Assembly (NCBI RefSeq): GCF_031143425.1
Contig: NC_090451.1
Location: forward strand, 665,660,575-665,724,574
DNA length: 64,000 nucleotides
Direction of reading: 5' to 3'
Origin: Pleurodeles waltl
Taxonomy: Eukaryota > Chordata > Amphibia > Caudata > Salamandridae
Position numbers and translations under genes: made by a program. Shown here piece by piece: positions 61,386-64,000 of this stretch. Under the pieces are notes generated by a model, which made no database searches, was not told where the DNA came from, and saw nothing but the letters and a program-made list of their open reading frames with translations. Positions within the stretch are counted from its first letter, which is position 1, and the number at the start of each line of letters is the position of its first letter.

Positions 61386-63590
61386 GTGCTGTACAAATGG
61401 CGTCAGGTGGATACAAAGGTTCTCTTATCTTCCGTAGTGGGTAATAATTTTACCAACTTCGAAGTCTGTTTAAATACAGAAGTACCTCCAGCCAAGGTCT
61501 TGGGTGTTTTCGAGGATATCTGTGCGTCAGTAAGAGCGCATCTAACCCTCCCAATTCACTCTGATAAAGTCAAATCAGTAAAGTGGTTTGACAAAATATG
61601 CACACATGCCCATGCTAACCTCATACGGGCAATAAATGCTATCCCGAGGAATCAGACAGACGGTATAAGCTGTAGAGCACAATATAAGAAGGCAGTTGCA
61701 CTAAGGGAAGGAGGTGATTAGAGAAGAGGCGTGGGAGCAACTAGTAGATGCCTCAGCTGCAAATGATGGGTCTCAGTTTTGGAAAGTAGTTAATACTCCT
61801 TTCTTCATCCCGATACAAATAAGGGAGTTGAGGCTAGCTGTATCACTCACTTCACAAAGATGTGTGCATGTAATGTGGAACAGTGTGATAACACTGCTGT
61901 AATTGTCTCGATAACCCCATTACTGAGGAACTGGACATACAGTTGAGTGAGGTGATGTCGGCAATTAATGGCTCATCCTCTAATAAAGCCCTGGGACCAG
62001 ATGGTATCCCAGCTAATATCTTTAAAAATAATTTAGAGCTGTGGGCCCCAATTTTGGTTAATGTTTTTAGAGCTGTCCTAAGCTCTGCCACTCCTCCAAC
62101 ATGGTCCAAAGCTATAATTGTTCTAATCTTTAAAAATAGGAATCGGAATGACCCTATGTGCTATTGCCCAATCTCCTTGATTGATGCCACCGCAAAAATA
62201 TTTGGGAGGGTCCTTTTGGATCACTTGGAAGAGTGGGCTTTTGATAACTATCATTTCAGAGTCCCAGTATGGTTTCCGGAATGCAGTGGGGACAGTTGAT
62301 CAATGTCTGTGTCTTCATCTGCTTAGAGAAATGTATGTGGGGGGCTAAACAAGGTTGTTTATATTTGGCAGTTATGGACCTGTCGGCGGCATTGGATAAT
62401 GTTGTGAGAAGCAAATTACAGGCAATACTGATCAACAAAGGGGCAAACCCAAAGATCGTATCTCTGCTGGCCCAACTTCCCAGTAACGTGGAATCTAAGA
62501 TTAGATTTGGACAACAGGGAGAATGTACCAGCTCCTTTAAGGTTGGTAAAGGGGTAAGACAAGGATGTGTCTTAGTCCCCTTTTTGTTCACATTTTACAT
62601 AAATGGCCATGAAGAAGCCCTGATATATGAAAAAGCAGATCCCCCCCCCTAAGATTGCTGGTAGACCTCAACCGGTCTTAATGTATACCGATGATTGTGA
62701 CCTTATCACCAGAAACGGGAGGGGCCCTCAAAAAGTGTATGGAGTTTATGACTGCTTTAGGTTTAACTACTAACAAAGCAAAATTGTACACTATGTTTTG
62801 TGGCCGCCCGGAGAGTAGAGTGCCCCAGTTCTACATTTCAGGCTCCTGTCTGAATTGTGTGAATACATTCACATATTTGGGGATCCCCTATGATAGTGAG
62901 GGTAAATGGAACCATCTCAGACAGATTAAGAACATACAATACAGTCAGGTGGTTGTAGCGCTGCATAAATTTACTTAAAAACTTGGCTGTGGTCCATTAA
63001 AGCCTATTACTACCATCTATAAGGCAAGGCTGACATCAATTGTGAGCTATGGTGCCGGGGTGTGGGGTTATATGGATGAACCTGCGTTGCAAATCAGTAA
63101 AAATGAATTCTTGAGAAGTTTACTCTCTTCCCTCCAGTGTACCTGCTATTATTACACATGAAGAATTGGGATTTGCGTTTATTGAGGGTTTGATTAAGTT
63201 GGCCCCTTTGTTCCTTTGGATGTCTGTTGGTACTAGACCCGAAGCAACCCTTACCCAGTCATTTCTCACGGACTGTATGAGACTGGATGGAGTAGAGAGG
63301 TGCACATGGCTTATGTATGTTAAAAATAGCCTGGGTAGTCTTAACAGAATAAATCTATTCCTTAACCCTAGGTTTATAACCAAACAGGACGTTATAGTGC
63401 TTAAAAATGAATTTAATGAAAAAACTATGGATGATAGATGGAGGTGCGAGCTGGGGAAAGGCATGGTGGCAGTCTGTCTTCCCCCCAATGCACCACGCCA
63501 AAGATTGAACCCTATTTGTTCCACACCATTATAGATTTTATTTGATGAGGTTTTGTTTGGGGCTAGCTCACTTCTTGGTGGCTTATCCAC
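61386..63590 (+). pseudogene. LINE ORF2 reverse transcriptase remnant
   Basis: RT blocks appear in order across several frames: SSSNKALGPDGIPANIF (about 61970), ISLIDATAKIFGRVLLDHL (about 62180), a YGFRNA-like box (about 62265), MDLSAALDNV (about 62375), GVRQGCVLVP (about 62550), the catalytic YTDD at 62684-62695 and the FTYLGIPYDSEG box (about 62870). Frame changes between blocks show decay. Confidence 0.78.
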
Positions 63591-64000
63591 CTAAGGCATA
63601 TTATCCAAAGGATCTAATACTCTGCCCAGGCGATGGACGTTCAGAGCACTCACAACTGCATATGTTTCTATTTCATAAACATTATGAAGAACAGAGAAGG
63701 GCTTTTTTAATTCCAACACTTGGGCTTTTAAACATCAGGATGTGTAAGGAAGCAATTTTTACCTGCAGTTACTGCAATTTGGTACTGTGTGTACGGTTGT
63801 TTACCGTTTTATTGTTGCAGTGAAAAAAGTAAGGAAAAAGGGGATCTAATTTTGTAAATTTGGGCATTTCCGCTGGCTGTGTGCACACTGTCCTATAATA
63901 TTTGTTACTCAAATTTTATATTGTGACTTTTAGAACAGATGTAGGAAGAATTTTTAATGGTTTTCAAATGCTTTTAAATGTTAGTATGCATTTAAATTTA
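63591..64000 (+). other. Probable LINE 3' UTR, running off the window
   Basis: AT-rich sequence after the last ORF2 similarity. No poly(A) tail or terminal repeat is reached before the window ends. Confidence 0.4.

Larger units (their letters stand above)
55985..64000 (+). mobile_element. Decayed LINE (non-LTR retrotransposon), split by a solo LTR
   Basis: The forward strand reads as 5' tandem repeats (56015-56275), a short ORF1-like region beginning near 56425, and an ORF2 with apurinic-type endonuclease and reverse transcriptase remnants (60560-63540). A 2.5 kb solo LTR interrupts the ORF1 region. The left boundary is approximate and the 3' end lies at or beyond the window end. The clade is unresolved: the GPDGIP motif and APE-type endonuclease are shared by several LINE clades. 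Confidence 0.75.

Noticed and set aside
1..64000. tRNA, rRNA or snRNA genes
   Set aside because: I saw no convincing A/B box pair, cloverleaf or rRNA/snRNA core; a dedicated scan would be needed to exclude small degenerate copies.

Overview
The window looks like nuclear DNA of a vertebrate with a very large, transposon-rich genome, most probably a salamander (newt or axolotl type). The host gene is a clear vertebrate VPS72 (YL1) orthologue whose introns are swollen by transposons. The repeats are DIRS-type tyrosine-recombinase elements, Gmr1-like Ty3/Gypsy elements with very long LTRs, hAT and Harbinger-like MITEs, and a decayed LINE. The species assignment is inference, since no species-specific marker was checked.

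Layout. 1 to about 2.9 kb: 3' half of a decayed chromodomain Ty3/Gypsy element with its 3' LTR. 6.84-34.84 kb: five VPS72 exons on the + strand (6842-6994, 8554-8680, 11796-11972, 33008-33152, 34456-34837), with matching splice phases and a stop at 34835-34837. The first coding exon is not visible and probably lies upstream of the window. Intron 3 holds a 1.39 kb hAT-like element and a Harbinger-like fragment. Intron 4 is 21 kb and mostly one nested structure: a broken DIRS element (14.3-30.2 kb) split by a young 10.4 kb Gmr1-like LTR retrotransposon (18872-29318, 5-bp target duplication GTAAG). Two related hAT-like MITEs sit near the two ends of this intron.

34.8-39.0 kb: VPS72 3' UTR and an unassigned stretch with a GC-rich block and a polypurine tract. 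39044-45082: a second DIRS element that appears structurally complete, with 165-bp identical inverted terminal repeats, gag, RT/RNase H/methyltransferase and tyrosine recombinase frames. 45-55.9 kb: no recognisable gene, but several ancient, strongly diverged tandem arrays. 56.0-64.0 kb: a decayed LINE with tandem 5' repeats, ORF1 remnants and an endonuclease/RT ORF2. Its ORF1 region is split by a 2.5 kb solo LTR (57286-59827, target duplication GAAGG).

The only host gene I can name is VPS72, a subunit of the SRCAP and TIP60/p400 chromatin complexes and a chaperone of H2A.Z-H2B. All other substantial coding capacity belongs to retrotransposons. The most notable items are the Gmr1-like element (integrase ahead of reverse transcriptase, one uninterrupted gag-pol frame, nearly identical LTRs) and the intact DIRS element, in which one reading frame is open from gag to the recombinase with a single stop.
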